Assembly: GCF_011799805.1 (NCBI RefSeq)
Contig: NZ_WXUB01000002.1
Span: 1,240,001-1,304,000, forward strand
Source of the DNA: Maribellus sediminis
GTDB taxonomy: Bacteria > Bacteroidota > Bacteroidia > Bacteroidales > Prolixibacteraceae
Direction of reading: 5' to 3'
DNA length: 64,000 nt
A program made the position numbers and the translations under genes. How positions within the stretch are numbered: the first letter of the stretch is position 1; each line of letters opens with the position of its first letter. A model generated the notes under the pieces. The model saw nothing but the letters and a program-made list of their open reading frames with translations, did not search any database and was not told the origin of the DNA. Positions 8,613 to 16,882 of this stretch are shown piece by piece.

Positions 8613-9245
8613 ATGAGAACCGTATTTCAGATTTTACTAGTCGTTGCTGCAGTTGTGCTTACTTTCTTTATTTACAAGAGCATCCAGCGCCCGATCCAAT
8701 TCGAAAAAGCTAAAGATGCACGTTACGAAGCTACAGTTGCAAAGTTAAAAGATATTCGTAAAGCTGAGTTAGCATATAAAGATGTTTACGGCCAGTTTAC
8801 CGGAAGCTTTGATACCCTGATCAATTTCGTAATTAACGATTCGGTTAGAAACGTAAGAGCAATCGGCGAATTAACCGACAGTATGATCGAAGCAAAAATT
8901 ACCGAAAAGAAGGCTATTGAAATGGGACTTATCATTCGTGATACTATTAGAGTTTCTGTTTTGGAATCGCTTTTTGGAAAATCATATGATGCAAAAAGTT
9001 TGCGTTACGTTCCTGTTCCTGGTGAACCAACAGAATTTCACCTGGCACAAACAGTTATCACTACAGGCTCAGGAATTCAGGTTCCTATTTTTGAAGCTAA
9101 AGCTCATAACAATGTTATCTTAAGAGGTCTTGATGAGCAATTAATCATTAACCTTAACGATCAACGCAGAACCAATGAAAAATACCCTGGATTGAAGGTA
9201 GGTTCGTTAGTTGAAGCCAATAACAACGCAGGAAACTGGGAATAA
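8613..9245 (+). CDS. conserved membrane-anchored protein of unknown function
   Basis: 210 residues with one N-terminal membrane segment at about 5-22 (ILLVVAAVVLTFFIYK), then a helical, charged region and a beta-rich C-terminus; the bulk is probably periplasmic with an uncleaved anchor. I recognise no catalytic motif. It begins the operon 8613-10593, followed 5 bp later by a DUF3822 gene and then rsmD; this order is familiar from other Bacteroidota, but no function follows from it. Confidence 0.85.
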   Translation: MRTVFQILLVVAAVVLTFFIYKSIQRPIQFEKAKDARYEATVAKLKDIRKAELAYKDVYGQFTGSFDTLINFVINDSVRNVRAIGELTDSMIEAKITEKKAIEMGLIIRDTIRVSVLESLFGKSYDAKSLRYVPVPGEPTEFHLAQTVITTGSGIQVPIFEAKAHNNVILRGLDEQLIINLNDQRRTNEKYPGLKVGSLVEANNNAGNWE

Positions 9246-9250
9246 TACTC

Positions 9251-10054
9251 ATGTATGATTTTATAGACGATTCATTTAGTCGCAAAAATTCACACGAATA
9301 TATTTTATCCATTCAGGTTAGCCTGAATGGATTTTCTTTTTGTATCCGGGAATTGTCGGGGCGAATACTGTGCTTCAAACACATCGATTTGAAGATCAGT
9401 AGCGAGCAGTTTATTTCGAGGCGTTTTGCTGACTGGTGCAACGAAGAGGAATTGTTGCAGCTTACATACAACCAAAAGCAGCTGGTTTACACCGGTACGC
9501 GTTTTACTTTGTTGCCTCAGCAGATGGAAAGCGAAGAACTTAAAAGCGATCTGCGCGAACTGCTGCTTCAAACCAGCGATGAAGAAGAATATGCCGAAAA
9601 CTGGATTAAAGAGGTACAGGCAAAATTACTATTTGTTTTGCCCCCGGAATTTAACGGCACGGTGAAGGAAAAACTCGGAGAAGTAAGAATTTGTCATATT
9701 GTTCAGAAATTAATCAACTGGCAGAATTTGCAAACCGATGAATCTGGTCTGCTGTTATTCTTCGACCATAAAGATTTATTCCTTGTAGTAAAACAGAACA
9801 AGCAACTGACTCTGGCAAACGCGTTTAAAGTGAACCACGCCAACGATGTAATTTATTATGCACTGTCTGTGACCAAACAGTTAAAAGTCGATTTAAAAGG
9901 CTGTAAAGTAACAACAGGCGGACAATCCGTATTGAGAAATTCACTGAACGAACAACTGCAACAACATTTTGGCACGGTTGAAAGCCTGGCTGCCGGAACT
10001 ACCAACTCTGAAAAGGGTGAAATTACTATGAATGATATTATTTGTTTGATTTAA
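9251..10054 (+). CDS. DUF3822 family protein
   Basis: 267 residues, matching the Bacteroidota-specific DUF3822 group, which resembles a divergent actin/ASKHA-type fold and is usually encoded just before rsmD, as here. The N-terminal beta-hairpin pattern (EYILSIQVSLNGFSFCIREL) and a central LLLFFDHKDLFLVV segment are visible. No nucleotide-binding motif stands out. It begins 5 bp after the previous gene and ends 2 bp before the preferred rsmD start, so the genes are probably translated from one mRNA. Function unknown. Confidence 0.82.
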   Translation: MYDFIDDSFSRKNSHEYILSIQVSLNGFSFCIRELSGRILCFKHIDLKISSEQFISRRFADWCNEEELLQLTYNQKQLVYTGTRFTLLPQQMESEELKSDLRELLLQTSDEEEYAENWIKEVQAKLLFVLPPEFNGTVKEKLGEVRICHIVQKLINWQNLQTDESGLLLFFDHKDLFLVVKQNKQLTLANAFKVNHANDVIYYALSVTKQLKVDLKGCKVTTGGQSVLRNSLNEQLQQHFGTVESLAAGTTNSEKGEITMNDIICLI

Positions 10055-10056
10055 GT

Positions 10057-10593
10057 ATGCGAATTGTTGGAGGAAAATATGGTGGCAGGATGTTTCATCC
10101 GGGCAAAAAATTTAAGGCACGCCCCACTACCGATGTTGCCAAAGAAGGGCTTTTCAATATCCTGGAAAACCGTTACGATTTCTCTACCAAAAAGGTTCTC
10201 GATCTGTTCTCGGGAACGGGTAGTGTAGCCTACGAATTTATTAGCCGCGGCTGCGAACATGCCACGATGGTTGAAAACAACTTCAATCACTACAAGTTTA
10301 TATTGGAAGTGATCGATACCCTGAAAATAGAAAATGCAAAGGTTTTTAAAGCTGATGTGTTTAAGTTTCTGAATAAGTCTCCCGAGTTATTCAACATTAT
10401 TTTTGCCGACCCACCATTCGACCTACCGAAATTTGAGAGCGTAGCTGATGCCGTTCTTGAAAGCGAATTACTGGCTCCTGAAGGTGTATTTATACTTGAA
10501 CATCCCAAAGAATACGATTTTTCGCAACATCAGTATTTTAAAGAGCTCAGAAAATACGGCAAGGTCAATTTTAGTTTTTTTGAAAAAGACTAA
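10057..10593 (+). CDS. rsmD: 16S rRNA (guanine(966)-N2)-methyltransferase
   Basis: SAM-dependent methyltransferase acting on 16S rRNA G966 (E. coli numbering) during 30S assembly. The start MRIVGGKYGGR at 10057 matches the family start; a TTG at 10042 would add five residues and overlap DUF3822. The SAM motif is VLDLFSGTGSVAYEF and the catalytic motif is FADPPFDLP (DPPF). About 178 residues, full length. Last gene of the 8613-10593 operon. Confidence 0.95.
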   Translation: MRIVGGKYGGRMFHPGKKFKARPTTDVAKEGLFNILENRYDFSTKKVLDLFSGTGSVAYEFISRGCEHATMVENNFNHYKFILEVIDTLKIENAKVFKADVFKFLNKSPELFNIIFADPPFDLPKFESVADAVLESELLAPEGVFILEHPKEYDFSQHQYFKELRKYGKVNFSFFEKD

Positions 10594-10611
10594 CTTCTTC
10601 TTTTTAACCAC

Positions 10612-10639
10612 AAAAAAAGCTTCCACACGAGAGGAAGCT
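10612..10639 (-). terminator. rho-independent terminator for the thioredoxin-like gene
   Basis: On the minus strand a 7-bp stem AGCTTCC/GGAAGCT with an 8-nt loop is followed by seven T (10618 down to 10612). It lies 36 bp beyond the stop of the minus-strand gene at 10675. In the plus direction the T run is weak, so it serves rsmD poorly. Confidence 0.72.
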
Positions 10640-10674
10640 CTTCAACTAAATAAATATCAAAAATCTAAATTGTA

Positions 10675-11283
10675 TTAATCTAACTTTCGTTTAATGCTGC
10701 AGCCAACAGGCTTAGTTTCATTTATAGCAACTGTTTTTCCACTTCCCAGGCTTACTAAAGCTTCTTGCAGATATTCTTTAGAAACCTTTTCAGCACTGCC
10801 ATTACCATCATCTATTGCTCCTTTGTAGGCGAGGTCGTAATTGCTATCGAAAAGAAAAACGTGAGGTGTTGTTTGCCCGCCAAAAGAGTTAGCAATCCGG
10901 CTTTCTTTATCCACTACATAATGAAAGTTATAGCCCTGCTTCTTCGCTTTTTCCTGCATGGCTTCCATCGAATCAGATCCTGTTCGGTTCTGATAATTTG
11001 AATTCAAAACAATCATCCCAACATTGTTATTGTCGGCCCACTTTTTAATTTCATTGTAACGGCTCTCCCATTTCAAAACAAACGGGCAGGTATTGCAAGA
11101 GAAAAGTACCAAAACACCATTTTCCTTTTTAACATCGGCAATTGAAACACTCTTCCCCGAAACATCAGTCATTTTCACATCGGTTAAAACCGCTTTATCT
11201 CCAATCTCCAGCTTTCCTGCATTCTTGGTAGCAAGTACCGGTATTGCAGTTAAAATTAGTAGTACAATCAAAAGGTTTTTCAT
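10675..11283 (-). CDS. secreted thioredoxin-like / AhpC-TSA family protein
   Basis: 202 residues with an N-terminal signal peptide (LLIVLLILTAIPVLA) and a redoxin fold. A CxxC-type active site CNTCPFVLKW is present, and TTPHVFLFD carries the cis-Pro, as in periplasmic thiol:disulfide proteins of the TlpA/AhpC-TSA superfamily, so a periplasmic redox role is likely, substrate unknown. It is monocistronic with its own terminator downstream. The C-terminus ends in a basic GCSIKRKLD, with one extra Cys. Confidence 0.88.
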   Translation of the reverse strand: MKNLLIVLLILTAIPVLATKNAGKLEIGDKAVLTDVKMTDVSGKSVSIADVKKENGVLVLFSCNTCPFVLKWESRYNEIKKWADNNNVGMIVLNSNYQNRTGSDSMEAMQEKAKKQGYNFHYVVDKESRIANSFGGQTTPHVFLFDSNYDLAYKGAIDDGNGSAEKVSKEYLQEALVSLGSGKTVAINETKPVGCSIKRKLD

Positions 11284-11405
11284 GGTTATAAAATTTAATA
11301 TTAAACACTAATTAGTATTTTATTGAAAAACAACGGCGCGAAAATAAAGTTCAGAAACTAAACAAAAACCGTGGTATCGGGTTATTTGGGTGAATACTTT
11401 TAGAG

Positions 11406-12041
11406 ATGAAACTTGAATCGATACGACGCGAATATACGCGAGCAGAACTTAGTAAGAAAAATGCCGACAAACATCCCATGCACCTGTTTCAACGCTGGAT
11501 GAAAGAGGTACTAAATTTGAATAAAATTGATGCCACTTCAATGTCGATTGTGACCAACGGAGCCGATGGATTTCCCGATTCCAGAATTGTTTTGCTCAAA
11601 AGCTATAACAACGAAGGCTTTGTCTTTTTCACCAACTACAACAGTCAAAAAGGACAAGCGATAGCAGAAAATCCAAAAGTAAGTTTACATTTTTTCTGGC
11701 CCGAACTTGAACGGCAGGTCCGCATTTCGGGAATTGCTGAAAAAACCAGCATTGAAGAATCGGAAGCTTATTTTCATTCTCGCCCGTTTGAAAGCCAGGT
11801 TGCAGCTGCAGTATCCGATCAAAGTGCGGAAGTTCCATCGCGCGTTTATCTGGAAGAAAAATTCGATGCCCTGAAAAAAGAACTCAACGGTACGAATCCG
11901 GAACGCCCTAAGAATTGGGGCGGATATTTAGTTCGCCCGGTAAAATTCGAATTCTGGCAGGGCCGCGAAAACCGGCTGCACGACCGTATTGTTTACGAAC
12001 TGAAAGATGAAGACTGGATTATAAAACGTTTGGCTCCTTAG
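11406..12041 (+). CDS. pdxH: pyridoxamine 5'-phosphate oxidase
   Basis: FMN enzyme that oxidises pyridoxamine- or pyridoxine-5'-phosphate to pyridoxal phosphate. 211 residues. Motifs: the N-terminal REYTRAELSKK, the substrate region PDSRIVLLKSYNNEGFVFFTNYNSQKG split across FMN contacts, WPELERQVRISG, and the C-terminal signature EFWQGRENRLHDR. The last codons overlap those of dnaX on the other strand: stop TAG at 12039-12041 against the dnaX stop at 12038-12040. Confidence 0.96.
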   Translation: MKLESIRREYTRAELSKKNADKHPMHLFQRWMKEVLNLNKIDATSMSIVTNGADGFPDSRIVLLKSYNNEGFVFFTNYNSQKGQAIAENPKVSLHFFWPELERQVRISGIAEKTSIEESEAYFHSRPFESQVAAAVSDQSAEVPSRVYLEEKFDALKKELNGTNPERPKNWGGYLVRPVKFEFWQGRENRLHDRIVYELKDEDWIIKRLAP

Positions 12042-13777
12042 AAATCGAGGTTGAGTGTTTGTTTCAGGTAAGCTAAATTCGGATTCTTTACGGCCAATGC
12101 CTGGTAACGCTCGATATCGGAATAAATTACCTTTTCGCGCACTACCTCCGTAATCAAGGTTTTCAGATTGATTTTCGAATTCCGGAGTTCTTTGCGCAAA
12201 AACGACACCAGCTCGGGCCGGATATTCGCAATCAATTCATCCTGAATACGGTTGTCAATTTCCAGCAACAAAGAAAAATTCTCTTCAATTTTAGGCACAT
12301 TCGCGAGTGTTACCTTCATATTCGAACCGTCTTCAAGGCGCGTAAGAAACAAATCCCATTTTTCTTTCAGTTGATCAGAAGTGAACGGTTCTACCTCGCC
12401 TTCCTTCGAATAAAGTTCGTGCTGTTCTTTGGCCGAAAGCTGAGTGTTATCTTCAAACTCTCCCCTCATGGCACGTTTGATTGAAGGTGTGCCCATGCTC
12501 TGCGAACCGCGTTTTAAAACCCGACGTTGTGGTTTGGGCTTAGCCACTTCCGGCTCTTGCACTACTGCTTTTTGAACAACCGGTTTAGCTACCGCAGGCT
12601 TTTGTGCTATTTTTTCTTCAGGAATATCTTGCCCGGTGAAAATGGGCTCGAGGATGTCATCCTCGGTGTCAGCTATTTTTTTTTTTAAGGTCAGCTGTGC
12701 TATCCGTATCAAAGCCAGTTCAATCAACAGGCGTTTGTTCTGACTCGTTTTGTAGTTCAGATCGCAATCGTTGGCAATTTGCATGGCATCGAGCAGGAAA
12801 TCGCTGTTACACGCAGCAGCCTGTGTTTTGTAGCGTTCTTTAATATCGCCGCCAACTTCAAGCAACTGAACAGTTACCGCATCTTTACACACCAGAATAT
12901 CGCGCAAGTGGCTGCTTAATCCGGTAATAAAATGATGACCATCGAAACCATGGTTCAGAATGTCATTAAAAATGATCAGTACTTCGGTAACATTGTTTTT
13001 CAGGAATTCATCCACCAGACGGAAATGATAGTCGTAATCCAACACATTCAGGTTGGTAATTACATCCTGGTATGTAATCTTCTTGCCCGAGAAACTCACG
13101 ATCTGGTCGAAGATCGACAAAGCATCGCGCATGGCACCGTCGGCTTTCTGTGCAATTACATTCAATCCTTCCGGTTCCGCTTCAACATCTTCGCTTTTTG
13201 CAACGTAAGTAAGGTGATTTGAAATATCGCTTACACCTATTCTGTTGAAATCGAAGATCTGACAACGTGATAAAATCGTTGGGATAATTTTGTGCTTTTC
13301 AGTAGTCGCCAAAATAAAAATGGCATGCTTCGGCGGTTCTTCCAGCGTTTTCAAAAACGCGTTAAACGCCTGCGACGACAACATGTGAACCTCATCGATA
13401 ATGTACACGCTGTATTTTCCCATTTGCGGAGGAACGCGCACCTGGTCCGTCAGGTTCCGGATATCGTCAACCGAATTGTTCGAGGCAGCATCGAGTTCAT
13501 GAATATTGAACGAACGACTCGTATTGAAAGACTTGCACGATTCGCACTCGTTACAGGCTTCGGTATCGGCAGTTAAATTTGTACAGTTTATCGTTTTAGC
13601 GAAAATACGTGCACAGGTAGTTTTCCCCACTCCACGCGGGCCGCAAAACAAATAAGCATGTGCCAACTGTTTGCTTTTAATGGCATTCTTCAGCGTTCCG
13701 GTAATGGACGCCTGTGCCACAACTGTTTCAAATGAATCGGGCCTGTATTTTCGTGCTGATACAATAAAGTTCTCCAT
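12038..13777 (-). CDS. dnaX: DNA polymerase III subunits gamma and tau
   Basis: Clamp-loader ATPase of the replisome. Start chosen at the ATG at 13777 (MENFIVSARKYRPDSF), because the promoter -7 box lies at 13805-13812 and a TTG at 13807 would fall inside it; 579 residues result. Walker A GPRGVGKTT is at 46-54, the four zinc Cys are at 65, 75, 78 and 81, the DEVHMLS Walker B follows, and the SRC motif is in TILSRCQIFDF. Clamp-loader domains I-III end near residue 365; a proline/lysine-rich linker and the tau-specific region follow. Precisely at the junction (L364-K365-K366-K367-I368) the gene has a run of 11 A, a possible slippage site giving a short gamma-like product. Confidence 0.96.
   Translation of the reverse strand: MENFIVSARKYRPDSFETVVAQASITGTLKNAIKSKQLAHAYLFCGPRGVGKTTCARIFAKTINCTNLTADTEACNECESCKSFNTSRSFNIHELDAASNNSVDDIRNLTDQVRVPPQMGKYSVYIIDEVHMLSSQAFNAFLKTLEEPPKHAIFILATTEKHKIIPTILSRCQIFDFNRIGVSDISNHLTYVAKSEDVEAEPEGLNVIAQKADGAMRDALSIFDQIVSFSGKKITYQDVITNLNVLDYDYHFRLVDEFLKNNVTEVLIIFNDILNHGFDGHHFITGLSSHLRDILVCKDAVTVQLLEVGGDIKERYKTQAAACNSDFLLDAMQIANDCDLNYKTSQNKRLLIELALIRIAQLTLKKKIADTEDDILEPIFTGQDIPEEKIAQKPAVAKPVVQKAVVQEPEVAKPKPQRRVLKRGSQSMGTPSIKRAMRGEFEDNTQLSAKEQHELYSKEGEVEPFTSDQLKEKWDLFLTRLEDGSNMKVTLANVPKIEENFSLLLEIDNRIQDELIANIRPELVSFLRKELRNSKINLKTLITEVVREKVIYSDIERYQALAVKNPNLAYLKQTLNLDF
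12676..12686 (-). promoter_or_regulatory. A11 slippery tract in dnaX (candidate programmed slippage site)
   Basis: The coding strand reads TTA AAA AAA AAA ATA at codons 364-368. Adding one A gives K-K-K-N-S and TGA; losing one A gives TAG right after the third Lys. Both slipped frames therefore stop within three codons, giving proteins of about 367 or 369 residues that contain just the clamp-loader core. Similar A-run slippage makes gamma in Thermus thermophilus (known); its use here is inferred. Confidence 0.55.
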
Positions 13778-13804
13778 AAAATCTTTCCTGCCTTTGCGGA
13801 TGAC

Positions 13805-13812
13805 CAAAGATA
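13805..13812 (-). promoter_or_regulatory. -7 box of the dnaX promoter
   Basis: Minus strand TATCTTTG matches TAnnTTTG and lies 28 bp before the dnaX ATG at 13777. It helps decide the start codon. Confidence 0.6.
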
Positions 13813-13885
13813 ATTAAAACTGGCTTTTATAGGGAGTTTTTTTATTAACACAATATTGGTAACTTTCGAAGAAACTGATTGCGAA

Positions 13886-14446
13886 ATGATTACCAAAAGA
13901 AAAAGATCCACGGCCTGTTTGATCCTGGTTTTGACAGCTATTTTCGCGCTCGAATCATCGGCGCAGGAAAAGACTTTTTACGATTTTTCCGGAAGAACGA
14001 TAGATGGCGAACTGATCAGTTTCGAGATTTTCAAAGGGAAAAAAGTGCTGGTGGTGAATACAGCTTCTGAATGCATGCTGACACCTCAATACGAAAAATT
14101 ACAGGAACTATACGAGGAGTACGGTGGCGACGATTTTGAAATTGTTGCTTTTCCGTGCAATGATTTTGGGCACCAGGAACCGGGATCAAACCAGGAGATT
14201 AAAGAGTTCTGTAAACAGTATGAAGTGAGTTTCACTTTAATGGAAAAGATCTCGTTAAAAGACGATGACATGCCACCACTTTACCGCTGGCTCACCAACA
14301 GCGAAGAAAACGGTACGCTTGACGCCAAGGTCCGCTGGAATTTTCAGAAATTTATGATTGATAAAACCGGCCACGTGGTTGATTTTGTTGGTCCGGCCGG
14401 CAGCCCGCTTAGTAAAACAATCATCGAGTGGTTAAACAGCGATTAA
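13886..14446 (+). CDS. glutathione peroxidase-family thiol peroxidase, secreted
   Basis: Reduces hydroperoxides; bacterial Cys-type members usually take electrons from thioredoxin. The ATG at 13886 starts a signal peptide (ACLILVLTAIFALESSAQ), so the product is probably periplasmic; a TTG at 13856 would add ten residues before it. Peroxidatic Cys63 is in NTASECMLTPQY, the Gln and a likely resolving Cys are in FPCNDFGHQEPGSNQ, and the Trp-Asn pair is in VRWNFQKFMID, so the catalytic tetrad is complete. About 186 residues. The stop TAA (14444-14446) overlaps the stop of the convergent small membrane-protein gene. Confidence 0.92.
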   Translation: MITKRKRSTACLILVLTAIFALESSAQEKTFYDFSGRTIDGELISFEIFKGKKVLVVNTASECMLTPQYEKLQELYEEYGGDDFEIVAFPCNDFGHQEPGSNQEIKEFCKQYEVSFTLMEKISLKDDDMPPLYRWLTNSEENGTLDAKVRWNFQKFMIDKTGHVVDFVGPAGSPLSKTIIEWLNSD

Positions 14447-14757
14447 TCGTTGTACAAGTTTCCCGGCTTTTTGGTCTGATGCGGAACTTTCCCGTGGATA
14501 TTTCCTCCATGCCATTCAGTACGGCCGCTCTTTCGTTTAAAATGTACCTTTTTCTTATCGTCCTTCTTAAATTCCTGCCTGAAATACTCGATGGCGTAGA
14601 AAGGCAAAAACACAATAAAAAACACGAGCAAGCCGCCAAGCATCCAGGCTTTTGTATTGGCTGAAGTAAAAAGATGCATAAAAAGCGCAACTATCACAAC
14701 CAGCAAAGCTCCGGGTCCGGCAATCAACAATATCGTTTTCTTTAGTTTGTCGCTCAT
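14443..14757 (-). CDS. small membrane protein of unknown function
   Basis: 104 residues from the ATG at 14757 (MSDKLKKTILL); an in-frame TTG at 14769 would reach almost to the upstream gene. Two membrane segments are visible (ILLIAGPGALLVVIVALFMHLF and WMLGGLLVFFIVFLPFYAI when read in pieces), then a basic, Lys/Arg/His-rich C-terminal tail of about 45 residues (KKDDKKKVHFKRKSGRTEW). It lies 13 bp after the GOLPH3-like gene, on the same strand, so the two are likely cotranscribed; a joint role at the membrane is possible but not shown. Confidence 0.75.
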   Translation of the reverse strand: MSDKLKKTILLIAGPGALLVVIVALFMHLFTSANTKAWMLGGLLVFFIVFLPFYAIEYFRQEFKKDDKKKVHFKRKSGRTEWHGGNIHGKVPHQTKKPGNLYND

Positions 14758-14770
14758 TCTTTTTTTCAAA

Positions 14771-15442
14771 TTAAGCCGATGTGGATGCAGCAGCAGCCGA
14801 AATAGCTACCGATGCAGCAACAGCCTGCGATGCAGAAATAGCATCGGCAACTGCGGTTGAAACGCGATTGCCCACCATCATTTCCTTTAAACGCGCACGT
14901 GCCTTTTTTCGCTCTTGTCTGTCGGGGAACAAGCGGGGCAACAAACCGGCCGGCTGAATAAACGACAGCAGAATCAACGACTCTTCATCCGATGTTCCCC
15001 GCATGATACTTTCTTTAACTTCATCAACCAGTTTATACAATACCTGCTTATTGGTAGCGAACGGTTTCTTCCATTTAAAAATCAGGAAACGCTTGTCTTC
15101 AATTTTTATCAGCCGTTTCGAAACCAGGCCGTCGCGCACTTCACCACGAATGTAATTCAGTGAATAATAAAATTTATTGATCCAGCTTGAAATCCGGCGC
15201 GGACCTTTGGCCTTACTCATTTTTTGCAACATAAACCGATGAGCCTCATTATCCGATTTGTCGGAAAGCAAAACGATTCTTTTATTATCAAACTTAATAT
15301 TCTTATTCAGGTACATTTCCATCAGCAGTCCTCCAACAATTACGTAATCCATAGCAGTACCCGACTGATACACGATCCCTCCTTTTTCAGGATGAATACC
15401 CAGCAAATATAATTTTTGAGCCAACGGAATTAAAGTTTCCAT
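14771..15442 (-). CDS. GOLPH3/VPS74 (GPP34) family protein
   Basis: 223 residues. The pattern of the GPP34 fold, a mostly helical family named after the eukaryotic Golgi phosphoprotein GOLPH3 that binds phosphatidylinositol-4-phosphate, is recognisable: LIPLAQKLYLLGIHPEKG at the start, AMDYVIVGGLLMEMYLNKNI (helix plus strand), and FLIFKWKKP with later basic helices. Bacterial members are known but their function is not. The last 30 residues are an unusual low-complexity Ala/Ser/Val stretch (ASVAISAAAASTSA), beyond the usual domain end. It starts an operon with the small basic membrane protein downstream. Family assignment is from pattern recognition only. Confidence 0.72.
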   Translation of the reverse strand: METLIPLAQKLYLLGIHPEKGGIVYQSGTAMDYVIVGGLLMEMYLNKNIKFDNKRIVLLSDKSDNEAHRFMLQKMSKAKGPRRISSWINKFYYSLNYIRGEVRDGLVSKRLIKIEDKRFLIFKWKKPFATNKQVLYKLVDEVKESIMRGTSDEESLILLSFIQPAGLLPRLFPDRQERKKARARLKEMMVGNRVSTAVADAISASQAVAASVAISAAAASTSA

Positions 15443-15557
15443 TTTTGATTGATTTTGATTTTTTCTTAGTTAATTCGTCTTGAATTAACAGCCAAAAGGT
15501 ACAAATAAACCGCATTTATTCAAACTTTACGAATCGTACAACAGCAAGAGAATTATT

Positions 15558-16586
15558 ATGAAAAAAGGATTTGCAAGCGATAACAATTCCGGAGTTCACC
15601 CGGCAATTTTTAAGGCGATGGAAGCCGCTAATCAGGGACATGTTGTTGGCTATGGCAACGACCCGTTCACGCAAAATGCAATCGATATTTTTAAGCAACG
15701 ATTTGGGCGCGAAACCGAAGTGTTTTTTGTGTTTAACGGAACAGGCGCCAATGTTTTGGGGCTTTCAACACTCACACACAGTTTTAACTCGATAATTTGT
15801 GCCGAAACCGCGCATATCCAGGAAGACGAATGCGGGGCGCCCGAGAAATTTACAGGTTGTAAACTGATTCCGGTAGAACCGGTTAACGGAAAAGTAACGC
15901 CCGAAGCAGTGCTGCCACATTTGAAAGGATTTGAATTCGAGCACCATTCGCAGCCCGGAGTGATATCCATTTCTCAGGTTACCGAAATGGGTACGGTGTA
16001 TCAACCCAAAGAAATTATCGCACTGGCCGATCTGGCTCATAAACACAATATGTTCTTGCACATGGATGGTGCCCGGATTGCCAATGCCGCTGTTTCGCTC
16101 AACCTCGAATTTAAAACATTTACCAAAGATTGCGGTGTGGATGTATTGTCGTTTGGAGGCACAAAAAACGGTATGATGTTGGGTGAAGCGGTGCTGTTTT
16201 TTAATCCTGAACTAACCAAACTTACCAAATACATTCGGAAACAAAGCATGCAACTATATTCGAAAATGCGCTTCGTCGGGGCACAGTTCCAGGCATATTT
16301 CGAAAACGACCTTTGGCGTGAAACAGCTTCTCATTCAAATAAAATGGCTAAACTGCTTGAAAAGGAAGTAAGCCGGATACCCGAAATTAAAATTACGCAA
16401 CCGGTTGAAGCCAACGGTATATTTGCCATTGTTCCGCCCGAAATTATTGAACCACTAAAAGAACAGTTTTTCTTTTACATGTGGGATGAAATAAAATCGG
16501 AAGTTCGCTGGATGTGTTCGTTTGATACAACAGAACAGGAAATTCTCGATTTTGTAAAGCTGATCAGGAAATTACTGGCCAAGTAA
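15558..16586 (+). CDS. ltaE: low-specificity L-threonine aldolase
   Basis: PLP enzyme cleaving L-threonine or L-allo-threonine to glycine and acetaldehyde. 342 residues, normal length. FASDNNSGVHPAIF begins the fold; HMDGARIANAA holds the PLP-ring Asp region and Lys203 in LSFGGTKNGMMLGEA is the Schiff-base lysine. Stereospecificity cannot be read from the sequence. Monocistronic, 115 bp after the divergent GOLPH3-like gene. Confidence 0.93.
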   Translation: MKKGFASDNNSGVHPAIFKAMEAANQGHVVGYGNDPFTQNAIDIFKQRFGRETEVFFVFNGTGANVLGLSTLTHSFNSIICAETAHIQEDECGAPEKFTGCKLIPVEPVNGKVTPEAVLPHLKGFEFEHHSQPGVISISQVTEMGTVYQPKEIIALADLAHKHNMFLHMDGARIANAAVSLNLEFKTFTKDCGVDVLSFGGTKNGMMLGEAVLFFNPELTKLTKYIRKQSMQLYSKMRFVGAQFQAYFENDLWRETASHSNKMAKLLEKEVSRIPEIKITQPVEANGIFAIVPPEIIEPLKEQFFFYMWDEIKSEVRWMCSFDTTEQEILDFVKLIRKLLAK

Positions 16587-16595
16587 ATCAATCTT

Positions 16596-16725
16596 TTGCA
16601 CCGGGTTTTAACCCGGTGATTCCAGGTAGATGCAAGTCTGGCTTTAGCCGTTAATATTCAAAATCTTAATGGCTGGGGCCATATTTTTATGCACTTTATT
16701 CACCGGGCTAAAGCCACGGTACAAA
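16596..16725. repeat. palindromic intergenic repeat (REP/MITE-like)
   Basis: Two nested structures: a perfect 9-bp hairpin CACCGGGTT-TT-AACCCGGTG (16599-16618), and an 11-bp inverted repeat TGGCTTTAGCC (16639-16649) with GGCTAAAGCCA (16706-16716). The outer ends are also loosely inverted. Looks like a dispersed palindromic element, not a gene; no U run follows, so it is a weak terminator candidate for the aldolase gene. Confidence 0.6.
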
Positions 16726-16882
16726 AATCATCAATCCTCAGAATTTCATACTTAAAAGATATTCAAATTAATAACTAAACTTTATTTAAAATTTTTGGTA
16801 GTAACAGAAATGCTTAACTTTCAGCTTCAGTAAAAAAGCAGGCGGCTAATATCGCTTGCATAAACCGACAAGAGAAAAGCAA

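Noticed and set aside
13778-13807. Longer dnaX from the TTG at 13807
   Set aside because: It would begin inside the -7 box (13805-13812); the ATG at 13777 matches the usual DnaX N-terminus.
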